Assembly: GCA_001917585.1 (NCBI GenBank)
Contig: MNEG01000130.1
Coordinates: forward strand, 1-43,847
DNA: 43,847 nucleotides
Direction: 5' to 3'
Source of the DNA: Candidatus Rokubacteria bacterium 13_1_40CM_68_15
GTDB taxonomy: Bacteria > Methylomirabilota > Methylomirabilia > Rokubacteriales > CSP1-6
The first letter of the stretch is position 1; each line of letters begins with the position of its first letter. The notes beneath the pieces are model-generated. The model worked only from the letters and a program-made list of their open reading frames with translations. It did no database searches and had not been told where the DNA came from. Shown piece by piece: positions 31,155 to 39,283 of the stretch. The position numbers and the translations under genes were made by a program.

Positions 31155-31875
31155 GCAGGCGCCCGAACTCTTCCAGCTCGCGCTGGGGAACGTCGGGCCG
31201 CTGCCGAAGCTGCTCGTAGACTCCGGCAGGATTCTCGTCGATGGCCTGGCTAGCGCGCGCAAAGGTCCGCATGAGGCGGCGCGCCTCGAGATCGGCTTTG
31301 CGCTGGGCGGCGCCGCTGGCCAGTTTCATAAAGTTCGCCAGGAAGCGGCTGTCGAGCTTGACGTAGCCGCTGACCGTGCTGCGGATGAGACTCTTGCCCT
31401 CGGGGGCCGGCGTCGCTTCGTACTCGATCATCGTGACGGCGTCACCCTGGATCGTCGGCATGAACGTCTGCTTGAACTCGCCGCGGGCTCGCATGAGCCG
31501 TGTGCCGTTCCCGGCGTACACGACCCAGAAGTACCCCGTCCCTCCCCACCCGTCGTCGAGATAGAGTCCCCGGGGCGTCTGCCAGACGCGATAGCGCGCG
31601 AGGCGTAGCGTACGGGTGACGTGGGTGGCGAACTCCGGATGATCGAGCAGGTATTCGAAGACGTGGAGACTCGCCACGAAGGGCGTGGCGTCGACGCGCG
31701 TGGCGACGTCGGCGCTCTGTGCCATCTGAGTCACCCGCGCGCGTTCGGCGCCGGGAACGCCGTCGGGAAGCTGCGGCACGAGCGAGCTCGCCGCCGCCGA
31801 CGCGAGCCACGACGCGCTCGCCCCGAATGCCGCAAAGACGACGACACGACGCGTAAACGATCTCCGCGTCAGCAC
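31141..31875 (-). CDS. Exported hypothetical protein (START/SRPBCC-like?)
   Basis: A 244-residue protein starting at GTG 31875; the ORF track merges it with an upstream gene in one long frame. The N-terminus LTRRSFTRRVVVFAAFGASASWLASAAASS has a twin-Arg-like motif and a hydrophobic core, so it is exported. The mature domain alternates strands and helices: YRVWQTPRGLYLDDGWGGTGYFWVVYAGNGTRLMRARGEFKQTFMPTIQGDAVTMIEYEATPAPEGKSLIRSTVSGYVKLDSRFLANFMKLAS. This pattern recalls SRPBCC/START-type ligand-binding folds, but I cannot be certain. Confidence 0.65.
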   Translation of the reverse strand: MLTRRSFTRRVVVFAAFGASASWLASAAASSLVPQLPDGVPGAERARVTQMAQSADVATRVDATPFVASLHVFEYLLDHPEFATHVTRTLRLARYRVWQTPRGLYLDDGWGGTGYFWVVYAGNGTRLMRARGEFKQTFMPTIQGDAVTMIEYEATPAPEGKSLIRSTVSGYVKLDSRFLANFMKLASGAAQRKADLEARRLMRTFARASQAIDENPAGVYEQLRQRPDVPQRELEEFGRLLNVR

Positions 31876-31974
31876 GACCCCGCCATTATAGCCGCTTGAC
31901 CTCCGGCCCGGGCGCCTGTACCGTCGACCACACCCGCGCGGTCCACGCCGACTCCCGCCTGGTAGGAGGCAGAG

Positions 31975-32631
31975 ATGCCCGAGGCGTTGTCCCGACGTCC
32001 TTCTGCACAGTACTACGTGTACGCTCTCGTGGACCGTGTGCCCCGGCGGTGGCGCCCTCCGGCGACCGGTGTGGGAGGCGGACCCGTCGAGGCTCAGCGC
32101 ATCCACGACCTCTTCCTGGTCGTCAGTCGGGTCGTGAACCCGTTTGTTCGCACGCTTCGCACCCAGGCTGCGCACGACGACGTTCTGGCCTCGTTGATGG
32201 ACGCCGACGCGGTGGCGCCCTTGCCCTTCGGCACTGCGGTCATGGATCTCGAGGGCTGGGTGGAAGCGCGGGTGCCGGACTTGCGTGCGGCGCTCAACGC
32301 CGTTCGGGGCTCCGTCGAAATGACCGTCCGGCTCCTCCGTCTCGACGCGGGCGTCGACGGTCCACACCTGAGAAGCCTTGCCGAGAGGCTCATCGAGCGC
32401 GCGGCGCTGCCGCACTGGCGGTACCGCCCCGCCGCGAATCCGACGAATGTCGCAGCGTCGTTGTCGTTCCTGGTGCCGCGCGACGAAGTGGCGGCGTTCC
32501 TCGCCCGTATCGCCCCGGTCGCCTCGCGGGCGGCGGGACTGGCCGTCGTGCCGACCGGGCCAGCGCCGGCCTACTCCTTCGTCTCGAGCGCGGACACCAG
32601 TCGCGCTGCCGCGCTGGCTCCGGCCGGCTGA
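31975..32631 (+). CDS. GvpL/GvpF-family gas vesicle protein
   Basis: A 218-residue protein with the GvpF/L pattern: start YYVYALVDRVP, LFLVVSRVVNPF, AAHDDVLASLMDADAVAPLPFGTAVMDLEGWVE (usually H...V......VLP.RFGT), VRGSVEMTVRLLRL, and the C-terminal GPAPAYSFV (usually GPxPPYSF). GvpF and GvpL are cytoplasmic accessory proteins that bind the shell protein GvpA during gas-vesicle assembly. Here no gvpA, gvpN or other gvp gene is adjacent, so the protein is an orphan or has been reused. It is convergent with a broken methyltransferase gene. Confidence 0.82.
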   Translation: MPEALSRRPSAQYYVYALVDRVPRRWRPPATGVGGGPVEAQRIHDLFLVVSRVVNPFVRTLRTQAAHDDVLASLMDADAVAPLPFGTAVMDLEGWVEARVPDLRAALNAVRGSVEMTVRLLRLDAGVDGPHLRSLAERLIERAALPHWRYRPAANPTNVAASLSFLVPRDEVAAFLARIAPVASRAAGLAVVPTGPAPAYSFVSSADTSRAAALAPAG

Positions 32632-32642
32632 CCGCTCGTCGG

Positions 32643-33297
32643 TCAGCGACACCCGGACACCAGGACGTGGCGTTCGCTGACGACGGCGCAGTCGAGGTGA
32701 CCAAGTCCGCTCGCCTCGAGTTGGCCACGCACTTCCTGCGGTGTGAACGCCGCCAGGAGTGAGTTGAAGAAGTCGTCCTTCAGGATCGAATCCTCGTCGC
32801 CGGCTGCTGCCTCCACGATCGCGCGCGCCTCGTCGACGGATCCCGGACGGAACAGATCCATCACGTGCACGGCGCCGCCCGGGCGTACGAGCCGTGCAAC
32901 GTCGTGCCACAGCACGGCCGGGTCGGGAAGGTGGTGGAGCAGACTGTTCGCGATCGCGGCGTCGAAGCCGCGGTCGGCGAATGGCAGGTGCGGCAGCCGA
33001 GCGCAGATCAGGCTGACACGAGGCCGGCGGCGCCTCATTGCCTCGCGCCCCCAGCGCGAGCATCGCCACCGAGGCGTCGACGGCCACGATCCGGGCCTTC
33101 GGCAACGCTGCCGCGAGCCGAGCCGGGATGTCGGCGGGCCCACAGGCGAGGTCGACGACGCGAGCGTGGTCCAGGGTGGGGTGTCGGGACACCAGTTCGT
33201 CGACGAAGCGCCGATTCACCTCGGCGAAGTCAGCTCGAGCGTAGGCGAGGGCCTGCCGGGGATCAGCCATCACCTCGGGTTCCAGGATCCGATCCAT
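32643..33297 (-). pseudogene. SAM-dependent methyltransferase with single-base frameshift
   Basis: From ATG 33297 the protein reads MDRILEPEVMADPRQALAYARADF, VVDLACGPADIPARLAAALP (motif I) and IVAVDASVAML, then continues in another frame: LICARLPHLPFADRGFDAAIANSLLHHLPDPAVLWHDVARLVRPGGAVHVMDLFRPGSVDEA. The shift is at the CCCCC run 33048-33052 (GGGGG in the sense strand); removing one G gives MLALGREAMRRRR and a complete protein of about 217 residues. Otherwise the methyltransferase is intact. It is either a recent frameshift mutation or an assembly/sequencing error. It converges with the GvpF/L gene. Confidence 0.85.
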
Positions 33298-33368
33298 GCA
33301 ATCTCTGGCTAGGTTGGGTGCCTTGCTGAGCCGTGTGCGTTCGGGGTACTCTTCCGGCCCCAACGCTG

Positions 33369-33566
33369 ATGCCTCGAATTCCACGTCACGAGGTCGAGCG
33401 GCTGATGGCGGAGCGTCCTGACGCGACGCTCGAAGCCGCGCTGGGGGTCTTCGAGGTCTTTGCGAGTGGCTCGCTCATCGACGAGGTCTATGTGCTGGAC
33501 GACGTCAGCGGCAAGCGTATCGCGATCGCTCCTACGGCGCTCAAGGACAAGTACCGGCGGGGGTGA
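33369..33566 (+). CDS. Small hypothetical protein
   Basis: A 65-residue protein from ATG 33369: MPRIPRHEVERLMAERPDATLEAALGVFEVFASGSLIDEVYVLDDVSGKRIAIAPTALKDKYRRG. It has an amphipathic helix followed by a strand pair. It lies four bases before the kinase gene and is probably co-transcribed with it. No family is recognised and no unusual residues are seen. Confidence 0.6.
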   Translation: MPRIPRHEVERLMAERPDATLEAALGVFEVFASGSLIDEVYVLDDVSGKRIAIAPTALKDKYRRG

Positions 33567-33569
33567 ACC

Positions 33570-34397
33570 ATGGCCATCATTACGATTTCCCACGAGATGG
33601 GAGCAGGCGGGCCCGAGATCGGCATGAGCCTGGCGAAGCGCCTCGGCTACCGTTACGTGGATCAGGAGTTGATCCAGGACGCGGTCCGACGCTACGGCCT
33701 GGCCGAGGAGAAGCTGTCGCACCTCGACGAATCGAAGCCGACGCTGTTCGAGCGCTTCGACGCCGAGACGCGGCACTACATCACCATCTTGCAGACGACG
33801 CTGCTCGAATTCGCCGAGGCCGATAACGTCATCCTCATCGGCCGCGGTGGCCAGTGGCTGCTGCGCGGCATCCCCCATGTGCTGCGCGTGCGCGTGATCG
33901 CGCCATTCGAGCAGCGCGTGCGGCAGTGGATGAAGCGCACGGCCGAGGTGACGGGGGAGATGCCGACCCAGCGGGCGGCCGCCGACTTCGTCCGGCGTGA
34001 CGACAGCGAGAAGTCAGGCCGCATGCGCTATCTCTACGAGGTGAACCTCGCCGATCCGTCACTCTACGAAATCGTCGTCAACACCGAGAAGCTCTCCTAC
34101 GACGCGGCCGTCGAGATGATCGAACGGGTGAGCCGTCATCCGAACCTGGCCACCACGGACGCCGGCCGCCAGGTGGTGGCGTCGCGCGCACTCGCCTCGC
34201 GCGTGCAGGTGGGGCTCGCCATGCATTCGGAGACGCGCCGCTACCGCTTCACGGTGGAGGCGCAGGGAGGCGTCGTCACGCTGGAGGGGACGACGGCGCT
34301 GGAGCGCGCGGTCGACGTGGCCCGCGATGTGCCGGGCGTCAAGCAGGTCCGGACCCGACAGCTCGAGATCCCGCCCATCCCGCCGTTCGTCGCCTGA
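33570..34397 (+). CDS. Cytidylate kinase-like protein fused to a BON-like domain
   Basis: A 275-residue protein. The N-terminal 190 residues match the cytidylate kinase-like family (Cytidylate_kin2): IITISHEMGAGGPEIGMSLAKRLGYRYVDQELI with a modified P-loop (GAGGPEIG), VILIGRGGQWLLRGIPHVLRVRVIAPFEQRV, and RRDDSEKSGRMRYLYEVNLADPSLYEIVVNT. The C-terminal 75 residues resemble a BON domain (MHSETRRYRFTVEAQGGVVTLEGTTALERAVDVARDVPGVKQVRTRQLEI), usually found in periplasmic lipid-associated proteins. Its presence on a cytoplasmic kinase-like protein is odd. Nucleotide phosphorylation and regulation by lipid or nucleic acid binding are inferences. Confidence 0.85.
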   Translation: MAIITISHEMGAGGPEIGMSLAKRLGYRYVDQELIQDAVRRYGLAEEKLSHLDESKPTLFERFDAETRHYITILQTTLLEFAEADNVILIGRGGQWLLRGIPHVLRVRVIAPFEQRVRQWMKRTAEVTGEMPTQRAAADFVRRDDSEKSGRMRYLYEVNLADPSLYEIVVNTEKLSYDAAVEMIERVSRHPNLATTDAGRQVVASRALASRVQVGLAMHSETRRYRFTVEAQGGVVTLEGTTALERAVDVARDVPGVKQVRTRQLEIPPIPPFVA

Positions 34398-34399
34398 GC

Positions 34400-35569
34400 T
34401 CAACGACCGGCGGTCGGCGTGTCGGGCGCCTCGGTCACCTTGAGCTCGACCGCCCGCGGTTGCTTGTCGCGGACGATGCCGAGCTTGACCGTCCGCCCGA
34501 CCTCCGCCTCGGCGGCCAGCCGGTGCAGGTGGTTGTAGTCCTCGACGGTCACGCCGTCGAACGTGACGATCACGTCGTTCTGTCGAAGCTCGGCGGCCGC
34601 CGCCGGACTCGACGGATACACGCGGGAGACGACGGCGCCCTTGGCCTGCTTCATCCCGAGAGCCTGGGCGAGCTCCGGCGTCAACGGCTGCACGGCCACA
34701 CCAAGCCATCCCCGCGTGACCTTGCCGCGGTCGATGAGCTGATTGACGATACGCTTCGCCATGTTGGCGGGGATCGCAAAGCCGATGCCCTGGCCGGTGG
34801 CCACGATGGCCGTGTTGATCCCGATGACCTCGCCTCGAAGGTTCACGAGCGGCCCACCTGAGTTTCCCGGATTGATCGACGCGTCGGTCTGAATGAAGTT
34901 CTCGTAACTCGCGATGCCGACGTCGGCGCGGCCGGTCGCGCTGACGACTCCCACGGTCACGGTCTGATCGAGGCCGAAGGGATTGCCGATCGCGACCGCC
35001 CACTCGCCGACACGAAGCGCGTCGGAGTTGCCGAGGGTGGCCACCGTGACCTCGGCCTCCGGCTCGAAGCGCACGACCGCAAGGTCCGTCTTGGCGTCGG
35101 TGCCGACGATGCGCCCACGGTACTCCCGCTTCGAGCTGAGCCGGACGATGACGCCGTCGGCGCCCTTGATGACGTGGAAGTTGGTCAGGACGTAACCCCG
35201 GCCGTCGACGATGACCCCTGAGCCGAGCCCGGGCTGGTGGAACTCTCCGCGGTTGCCCGGGGCTCGGGGCCCGAAGAACTGATCGAAGAATTCCTTGAGG
35301 AGGGGGTCGTCGGCGAAGGGCCCGGGTGATGCTGGCGGACGCCGCGTCCGGGCAACCTGGACGGTTCCGATGTGCACAACGGCCGGGCGGACCCGCTCGG
35401 CGACAGTCACGAACGCGGCCTGGAGGACGTCCGCGGTACTGAGGGGAGGAGGAACCGACGCTTCGGGGCCTCGTCTGCTCGTCCAGAACGCATGGAGCCA
35501 GAACCCGGCGCCGATACTCGCGAAAACAATCGCGAGGGCGACGAGGCCACGCGCTGATCTGGGCGTCAT
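34400..35569 (-). CDS. HtrA/DegP-family serine protease
   Basis: A 389-residue protein from ATG 35569. It has an uncleaved N-terminal signal/TM anchor (GLVALAIVFASIGAGFWLHAFW), then a trypsin-like domain with catalytic His132 (LTNFHVI), Asp162 (KTDLAVV) and Ser237 (INPGNSGGP), and one PDZ domain (RGWLGVAVQPLTPELAQALGM ... NDVIVTFDGVTVEDY). It degrades misfolded proteins in the periplasm. It has one PDZ where E. coli DegP has two, like DegS. It is divergent from the exopolysaccharide operon; envelope stress may link them. The two stops 34397/34400 converge almost without spacing. Confidence 0.95.
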   Translation of the reverse strand: MTPRSARGLVALAIVFASIGAGFWLHAFWTSRRGPEASVPPPLSTADVLQAAFVTVAERVRPAVVHIGTVQVARTRRPPASPGPFADDPLLKEFFDQFFGPRAPGNRGEFHQPGLGSGVIVDGRGYVLTNFHVIKGADGVIVRLSSKREYRGRIVGTDAKTDLAVVRFEPEAEVTVATLGNSDALRVGEWAVAIGNPFGLDQTVTVGVVSATGRADVGIASYENFIQTDASINPGNSGGPLVNLRGEVIGINTAIVATGQGIGFAIPANMAKRIVNQLIDRGKVTRGWLGVAVQPLTPELAQALGMKQAKGAVVSRVYPSSPAAAAELRQNDVIVTFDGVTVEDYNHLHRLAAEAEVGRTVKLGIVRDKQPRAVELKVTEAPDTPTAGR

Positions 35570-35647
35570 ACCGGTATCGGGTCCCGAGCGTCCTAGTGCG
35601 GCCGGATCATAGGCTCCGCGAGGCCCAAGTGTCAAGGAAAGTATTGC

Positions 35648-35694
35648 AAAAATGTGCATTTTTCTTGACGGTCTCTCGACGAAAAAGCGAAAAT
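35648..35694 (+). promoter_or_regulatory. Promoter and AT-rich operator of the exopolysaccharide operon
   Basis: AAAAATG-TG-CATTTTT (35648-35663) is a 7-bp inverted repeat with a 2-base centre, lying just before TTGACG (35665-35670), a good -35. GAAAAT (35689-35694) at 18 bases is an acceptable -10. Transcription would start near 35701. AT-rich sequence of this kind is rare here. An operator bound by a dimeric regulator, or by HU or an H-NS-like silencer, is inferred. Confidence 0.55.
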
Positions 35695-35700
35695 GACATA

Positions 35701-37341
35701 TTGTTCGACGTAGCCTGCCGTCATAAAAGGCACAGTTCTTTCCGGGACACGCTTTGCGTCGTCCTCATCATCTGCCTCGTCACTCCGTCGTTGGCCGCTG
35801 CTCAGCCCGGGACCGCCCAGGAGCCCCGGGCCCCCGCGATCCCATCCAGTCAGCCGTCGCCGGCTCTCGCGACCCCCTCGGATAGCCCCGTCAGGACGCC
35901 CGGTGGGCCGACCGTCCGCCCCGACCCCTGCTTTCAGGGGGGGTCTGGCACGGGCATCGGCCGCATCGTCTCTGGTCCAGACTATCGAGTTGGTCCGGGT
36001 GACGTGGTGGAAGTGCAATTCGTCGGGCGCCTCGACGTCACCCGGCAGCAGCTCGTGGTCGACCCCGAGGGCATGATCAGCATCCCGCCGATCGGGACCG
36101 TGAAGGTCGGCGGTCTCACCCTTCGCGAAGCGAACCGACGCGTCGCGGATCAGGCGCGCCAGCTCTTCCGCTTCGGTGAGATCACGCTGACGGTCGCGAC
36201 GGCTCGCTGCTTCGAGATCGTTCTGTCCGGCGAGATCGAGCGGCCCGGCGCCATCCAGGCCTCGGCCGTTCGCCGGGTCCACGAGGTCATCCTCGCCGTC
36301 GGCGGCATCACGCCGCGCGGCAGCCTGCGTCGCGTCGAGGTCACGCGCGGCCGGTCGACGGTCGAGATCGATCTCCTCCGCTTCGAGATGCGCGGCGACC
36401 TCTCTCAGAATCCGTTCGTCGAGGAGGGCATGGCGATCCACGTGCCGCCGCGCGGCCCGTTCGTCACGCTGGCCGGCGCCGTGCGTCGGCCGGGTGACTA
36501 CGAGATCGGCCCACGGTCGTCACTCCGGGACCTCCTCGACGTGACCGGAGGCCTCGCCCAGAACTCGGCGCCGACCGAGGCGCGGCTGACGCGGCTTCTC
36601 CCCGACGGCCGCAAGGAAACGATCACGGTGGACCTGACCCGGGCGCTCGCGCGTCCGGCCGACGTACCGCTGGCCACGGGTGACCAGCTATTCGTGCCGT
36701 CGCTGACGCTGCTGCAGGACGTGGTCGAGGTGCGCGGCGCCTTCAACGGGACGGCCGAGAGCAGTCGAACGATGACGGCCGGCAAGCCGACGATCGTCCA
36801 GCGCTTCGAGCTGGCGCACGGTGATCGTGTGAAGGACCTGGTGGCTCGCGCCGGTGGTGTCGCCGCCTTTGCCGACCTCCGTCTCGCTGCCATCGACCGC
36901 GCGGGCGACGGCGGACCGCGCCAGCGGATCCCGGTCGATCTGCATCGCCTGCTCGTCGAAAAGGACGAGACCCAGAACATCATGCTCGAGAACGGCGACG
37001 TGTTCACGGTGCCGGTGGCCGAGGACAAGGTGTACGTCCTCGGTGAAGTGCGGACGCCGGGCGCGGTCGATTTCCGTCCCGACCTGACGGCCCGCGAGTA
37101 CGTGGCGATCGCCGGCGGGCCGACCGTGCGGGCACGGTTCCAGAACGCGACCGTCACGCTCCCCAATGGCCGCTCCTATCTCATGGCCGAGGCGCCGCCG
37201 CTCGAGGCCGGCGCGGTGGTGACCGTGCCGGAAGTGGCCGTACGCTGGTACCAGGACTACCTCACGATTGCCTCGGCTCTCGCGGGCCTCGTCACCGCCT
37301 ACACGGGGCTCTACTTCATCTTCAACACGAATCGTCGCTGA
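35701..37341 (+). CDS. Outer-membrane polysaccharide export protein (Wza/KpsD-like, SLBB repeats)
   Basis: A protein of about 546 residues with a signal peptide (RDTLCVVLIICLVTPSLAAAQ), a Poly_export domain (DYRVGPGDVVEVQFVGRLDVTRQQLVVDPEGMISIPPIGTVKVGGLTLREA) and three to four SLBB domains (FVTLAGAVRRPGDYEIGPRSSLRDLLDVTGG, VVEVRGAFNG, KVYVLGEVRTPGAVDFRPDLTAREYVAIAGGP). It ends in a hydrophobic segment (YLTIASALAGLVTAYTGLYFIF), which is unusual for Wza-like proteins. It would form the channel for exopolysaccharide secretion. No ATG fits: the track uses GTG 35596, but TTG 35701 is better placed with the promoter and signal peptide. Confidence 0.9.
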   Translation: MFDVACRHKRHSSFRDTLCVVLIICLVTPSLAAAQPGTAQEPRAPAIPSSQPSPALATPSDSPVRTPGGPTVRPDPCFQGGSGTGIGRIVSGPDYRVGPGDVVEVQFVGRLDVTRQQLVVDPEGMISIPPIGTVKVGGLTLREANRRVADQARQLFRFGEITLTVATARCFEIVLSGEIERPGAIQASAVRRVHEVILAVGGITPRGSLRRVEVTRGRSTVEIDLLRFEMRGDLSQNPFVEEGMAIHVPPRGPFVTLAGAVRRPGDYEIGPRSSLRDLLDVTGGLAQNSAPTEARLTRLLPDGRKETITVDLTRALARPADVPLATGDQLFVPSLTLLQDVVEVRGAFNGTAESSRTMTAGKPTIVQRFELAHGDRVKDLVARAGGVAAFADLRLAAIDRAGDGGPRQRIPVDLHRLLVEKDETQNIMLENGDVFTVPVAEDKVYVLGEVRTPGAVDFRPDLTAREYVAIAGGPTVRARFQNATVTLPNGRSYLMAEAPPLEAGAVVTVPEVAVRWYQDYLTIASALAGLVTAYTGLYFIFNTNRR

Positions 37342-37345
37342 CGCC

Positions 37346-38155
37346 ATGTACGAAACGTACTGGGGCCTCAAGGAGCAACCGTTCGACAACTCGCCGAACC
37401 CGAAGTTCTTCTATCTGTCGCCCGAGCACGAGGAGGCCCTCGTCCGTCTCATGTACGCCGTTCGCCAGCGCAAGGGCTGCGCGCTGCTGACCGGCGAGTA
37501 CGGATGCGGCAAGACGACGCTCTCGCGCGCGCTCATCCAGCGGGTGGAAGCCGAGCGATACGAGATCGCGCTGCTGACCAATCCGAGCTGGACGGCGGCG
37601 AGCGACTTTCTGCGGGAGGTGCTCTATCAGCTCGGCATCGAGTCGCAGGGCACGACGAAGACCGACCTCCTGCATCAGCTCAACGACGTTTTCTATCGCA
37701 ACTTCCAGGCCGGGCGCGACACCGTCATCATCGTGGACGAAGCACAGCTCATCGACGACGACGCCATCTTCGAGGACCTGCGTCTGCTCCTGAACTTCCA
37801 GACCGACGACCGGTTCCTCGTGACGCTGTTGCTGATCGGCTCGCCCGAGCTGGCCGCGAAGGTCCGGCGGCTCAAGCACCTCGACCAGCGGATCGCCATC
37901 CGCTATCACCTCAACACGCTCGACGACGCCCACACCTCCGCCTACATCGCCCACCGCCTGCAGATGGCCGGTCAGTCGAAGCGAATCTTCACCGAGGCCG
38001 CGGTGAAGCTCACCTTCGACTTCACGCGGGGCACGCCGCGCGAGATCAACAACATCTGCGACATCTCCCTGCTCGTCGGCTACGCCAAGAAGGCCCAGGC
38101 CATCGACGAACGGATTATCGCCGAGGTGATCAAGGACAAGGTGGGCACGGGGTGA
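37346..38155 (+). CDS. ExeA/GspA-type AAA ATPase in exopolysaccharide operon
   Basis: A 269-residue AAA ATPase. MYETYWGLKEQPFDNSPNPKFFYLSPEHEEAL is the typical start of ExeA-like and exosortase (XrtA)-system ATPases, followed by Walker A GEYGCGKTT (50-58), Walker B TVIIVDEAQ (Asp131, Glu132) and LLIGSPEL (sensor region). It lacks the C-terminal TM and peptidoglycan-binding domain of ExeA, as do the exopolysaccharide-linked forms. The ATG is four bases after the export protein stop. It overlaps the next gene by one base (TGATG). It could regulate or assemble the export machinery. Confidence 0.93.
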   Translation: MYETYWGLKEQPFDNSPNPKFFYLSPEHEEALVRLMYAVRQRKGCALLTGEYGCGKTTLSRALIQRVEAERYEIALLTNPSWTAASDFLREVLYQLGIESQGTTKTDLLHQLNDVFYRNFQAGRDTVIIVDEAQLIDDDAIFEDLRLLLNFQTDDRFLVTLLLIGSPELAAKVRRLKHLDQRIAIRYHLNTLDDAHTSAYIAHRLQMAGQSKRIFTEAAVKLTFDFTRGTPREINNICDISLLVGYAKKAQAIDERIIAEVIKDKVGTG

Positions 38156-39264
38156 TGGTGCGCATGAGCGACCTGGTCCGCGGCGCCAAGCCACCGGCGC
38201 CGGCACCGGCACCGGCCGCGGCGGCGCCCGCACCTTCGCCCGCCCCCCGCGCGCCGTCGACGCCGGCCGCCGAAGAGACTGCGCCGCCGGAGTCGCCCGC
38301 GCCCGTCCGTCTGGCACCGCGGGCCATCGTTCGTCCAGTGGCGGCGCACGTGGAAGCGCCGGCGACCTCGGCCGAGACGCCGACCGACGCGATCGCCCTC
38401 TTCGACGAGTTGCAGAGCGTGCTGGAGGCGGTGCGCGACCGCACGCGCGCGTCCCAGCCCCCGTCGTGGGAGGCGCTGACTCACCTCGTCGGTCGCGTGG
38501 TGGATTCGCTGGCCGCCTCCGGGGAGCTCTTCTGGGCGGCCAACGCGCCGACCGTGCCGGCCGGCCACGACTATCTCGCGTTTCACCAGGCGTGCGTCGC
38601 CGTCCTGGCTGTCCGCCTCGGCGCCAACATCGGATATGACCGGCCGCATCTCGTCGAGCTGGGCCTCGCCGGTTGCCTGATCGACGTGGGACTGTGGCAG
38701 GTCCCCGCGGAAAGGTTGCGCCGGCTCGACACGTTGAGTGGCGACGAGCTGGCTCAATATCGCGCGCATCCCCGGCTCGGCGCGGAGATCGTCCGCGGCT
38801 CGGCGCCGCCCTTCGAGGGGCTGGTGGACGCGGTGCTGCAACACCACGAGCGCGAGCAGGGACAGGGCTTCCCCCAGGGACTGCCGGGAGCGAGCGTGCA
38901 TCCGCACGCGAAGATCCTGGGCCTCGTCGACACCTACACGGGGCTGACGGCGCCGCCCTCGTTGCGCCCAGGACTGCGGCCGCACGAGGCCCTGCGCGAG
39001 ATCGTGCGCTCGAAGAACGAATCGTTTCCGACGGCGCTCATCAAGGCGCTGCTCAGCGAGATCTCGGTCTTCCCGCCCGGCACGGTCGTGCGGCTGAACA
39101 CCGGCGAAGTCGGACGGGTGATCGCGGTGAACCGAAATCATCCTCTGCGTCCGCGGGTCGAGGTGTACGATGCCAAAGGGCAGCGCCTGGCGACACCCAA
39201 GATGATCGATCTCTCGGAGGCGCCGTTCCTGTACATCACCGGTCCCGTCTCGGAGGTGCGATGA
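38155..39264 (+). CDS. Degenerate HD-GYP-domain protein
   Basis: A 369-residue protein from ATG 38155 (ATG 38164 also possible). It has a Pro/Ala-rich unstructured head (residues ~10-70) and an HD-GYP-like domain (~80-310). Kept residues include H144, H205, the HHERE motif (230-234), GFP (238-240, for GYP) and D259 (LVDTYTGLT). The defining HD pair is lost: where the family has LHDIGK it reads LIDVGL, so the metal-binding His is Ile176 and the Lys is Leu. The C-terminal 60 residues form a small beta domain (GTVVRLNTGEVGRVIAVNR...PRVEVYD), common after HD-GYP domains. It is probably catalytically weak or dead and may be a c-di-GMP-responsive scaffold in the operon. Confidence 0.85.
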   Translation: MVRMSDLVRGAKPPAPAPAPAAAAPAPSPAPRAPSTPAAEETAPPESPAPVRLAPRAIVRPVAAHVEAPATSAETPTDAIALFDELQSVLEAVRDRTRASQPPSWEALTHLVGRVVDSLAASGELFWAANAPTVPAGHDYLAFHQACVAVLAVRLGANIGYDRPHLVELGLAGCLIDVGLWQVPAERLRRLDTLSGDELAQYRAHPRLGAEIVRGSAPPFEGLVDAVLQHHEREQGQGFPQGLPGASVHPHAKILGLVDTYTGLTAPPSLRPGLRPHEALREIVRSKNESFPTALIKALLSEISVFPPGTVVRLNTGEVGRVIAVNRNHPLRPRVEVYDAKGQRLATPKMIDLSEAPFLYITGPVSEVR

Positions 39265-39283
39265 GGCTGGGGGCGGCCCGGTA

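Noticed and set aside
31141-33384. 747-residue single minus-strand ORF
   Set aside because: It joins the 5' part of a frameshifted methyltransferase, antisense of the GvpF/L gene, and the exported protein at 31141-31875. The middle part is shadow sequence, so this is not one fusion protein.
38180-38280. Repeated gcaccgg-type sequence
   Set aside because: This is the Pro/Ala-rich linker coding sequence of the HD-GYP protein and not an independent repeat or CRISPR-like array.
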